From NCBI RefSeq assembly GCF_005048205.1, contig NZ_SUMF01000002.1, forward strand, positions 428,873 through 492,872: a stretch of DNA of 64,000 nucleotides, in the 5' to 3' direction. The number at the start of each line of letters is the position of its first letter. Within the stretch, counting starts at the first letter, position 1. The notes under the pieces were generated by a model. It ran no database searches. It had not been told where the DNA came from and saw nothing but the letters and a program-made list of their open reading frames with translations. Shown one piece after another: positions 63,124-64,000 of the stretch. Made by a program: the position numbers and the translations under genes. This DNA is from Chitiniphilus eburneus. GTDB lineage: Bacteria > Pseudomonadota > Gammaproteobacteria > Burkholderiales > Chitinibacteraceae.

Positions 63124-64000
63124 ATGCATGCCGAACTCGTCATCACCGGCGCTGCCGCGCTGTCGCCCTATGGCCTGGGCGTGGAAGCACTGATCGAGGG
63201 CCTGCGCGCCGCGCCGCCCGCCTATGCCCCGGTGGACGGCGCCCTGTGCGACGGCCCGGCCGTGGCCCGGGTGCCCGACTACGACGCGCGCGAGTTGCTC
63301 GCCACGCGCAGCGTCGCCAACTTCGACCGCCTGACGCTGCATGTCTGCGCCGCCGCCACCCAACTGCACCAGCGCATGGGGCTGGCCGACACCGCCGCGC
63401 GCCAGGCGCAGGTGCCGGACGAGCGCGTCAGCCTGGTGCTGGGCAGCAGTGGTCCGCTGCAAAGCGTGCTGGCGTTCGACCTGCAGGCCATCGAAGAGCC
63501 GCGGTATGTCCAGCCCAGCATCTATCCCAACGTGGTGTTCAACGTGCCGGCGAGCTATGCCGCCATTCGCCACACCATCCGTGGCAGTTGCATCACGCTG
63601 ACCGACGGTGACGCATCCGGCCTGATCGCGTTCTCGGTGGCCGCAGCGCAACTGGAATCCGGCCGCATCGACCTTGCTCTGGTGGGGGCGGCCGAAGAGG
63701 CCACTCCCGCCTACGCGCTGTACCGCCACAGTCTGGCGCACCAGGCCGGCGTGCCAGCGCAGCCGCAGGTGGAAGGCGCCGCGCTGCTGGCGCTGGAAAC
63801 CGCCGGACAGGCGCAGCGTCACGGTCGCGCCACGCTGGCTGGCGTCTTCGGCTGCGCCCACGTGTATGCGCCGGGCCGCGCCGAACAGGGGCTGGCCGCG
63901 TGCCTGGACAAACTGCGTCGCCGCTTCGGCACGCTGCTGGACGAAGTGGGCACCGTGGCGCTGGCGCCGGAACTGGACGCCGCCGCGCTGGGCCTGGGCG
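63124..64000 (+). CDS. Ketosynthase-like KS-beta/chain-length-factor protein, 3' end missing
   Basis: The open frame runs to the window edge (292 codons seen). It begins VITGAAALSPYGLGVEAL like a ketosynthase and has the LVLGSSGPLQSVLAFD and SIYPNVVFNVPASYAA segments. The active-site loop reads TLTDGDASGLIAFSVA: Asp163 stands where the nucleophilic Cys of FabF (Cys163) should be. It therefore cannot form the acyl thioester and fits the chain-length-factor/KS-beta role, as in type II PKS and in aryl-polyene systems (where CLF carries Gln or another residue). Asp at this site is unusual. It starts 2 bases after the active ketosynthase. Confidence 0.85.
   Translation, partial: MHAELVITGAAALSPYGLGVEALIEGLRAAPPAYAPVDGALCDGPAVARVPDYDARELLATRSVANFDRLTLHVCAAATQLHQRMGLADTAARQAQVPDERVSLVLGSSGPLQSVLAFDLQAIEEPRYVQPSIYPNVVFNVPASYAAIRHTIRGSCITLTDGDASGLIAFSVAAAQLESGRIDLALVGAAEEATPAYALYRHSLAHQAGVPAQPQVEGAALLALETAGQAQRHGRATLAGVFGCAHVYAPGRAEQGLAACLDKLRRRFGTLLDEVGTVALAPELDAAALGLG

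Overview
The window is about 64 kb of GC-rich DNA (roughly 65% by eye), densely coding, with no rRNA, tRNA or CRISPR that I could see. Gene content and order suggest a chitinolytic betaproteobacterium, most likely Neisseriales (Chitinibacter/Chitiniphilus-like). This rests on the ftsY-ftsE-ftsX-rpoH block divergent from two M16 peptidase genes and rsmD, the thrB...DUF2782-polA neighbourhood, a CIRCE element in front of rpoH, and two secreted multi-domain GH18 chitinases. The taxonomic call is inference.

Layout. 1-10.9 kb: the end of a DegV protein, a chemoreceptor divergent from a LysR regulator, a type II NADH dehydrogenase, a FemAB-like acetyltransferase, a Gfo/Idh/MocA oxidoreductase and a NarL-type two-component pair. 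11-19 kb: a lipoprotein with a Pro-Thr linker, a CHASE/PAS sensor with no output domain, cysK, a ZIP metal transporter behind a perfect Fur-type palindrome, and cca with a degenerate HD domain. 19.3-24.2 kb: two tandem paralogous chitinases, each with signal peptide, two CBM5/12 modules, Pro-Thr minisatellite linker and GH18, and each followed by a strong terminator. 24.2-34 kb: TPR protein and ferredoxin; the M16/M16/rsmD operon; ftsY, a GNAT gene, ftsE, ftsX, and rpoH with CIRCE and terminator. 34-47 kb: M14 carboxypeptidase, FAD-linked oxidase, thrB, GNAT, DUF2782, polA, yaeQ, an AraC regulator, a periplasmic PEBP protein, a Rof-like Rho-binding protein, adenine deaminase and an EamA permease. 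48-51.7 kb: creB-creC-creD with an array of CreB-box-like repeats before creD. 51.8-53.3 kb: an unknown gene and an App1-type phosphatase.

53.5-64 kb (running off the end) is the most interesting part: a LuxR-family regulator with the AHL-pocket residues and no visible luxI, a 16-bp CT-N12-AG lux box, then a same-strand cluster. The cluster encodes an outer-membrane beta-barrel protein, CysE-type serine acetyltransferase, type II thioesterase, ACP, dienoyl-reductase-type SDR, second ACP, NAD-dependent epimerase/reductase, FabG-like ketoreductase, FabZ-like dehydratase, an active ketosynthase and a second ketosynthase whose nucleophilic cysteine is replaced by aspartate. This reads as a reducing type II PKS / specialised fatty-acid system with a KS-alpha/KS-beta pair, probably under quorum-sensing control. 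I cannot match it to a named pathway.

Four families of extragenic repeats lie between genes: ~168-bp tandem units with a REP-like core, a palindromic element ending in cacggagaaa-type arms, a polypurine/polypyrimidine inverted repeat after polA, and a 105-bp duplication inside the biosynthetic cluster. Three secreted proteins carry independent Pro-Thr minisatellites.
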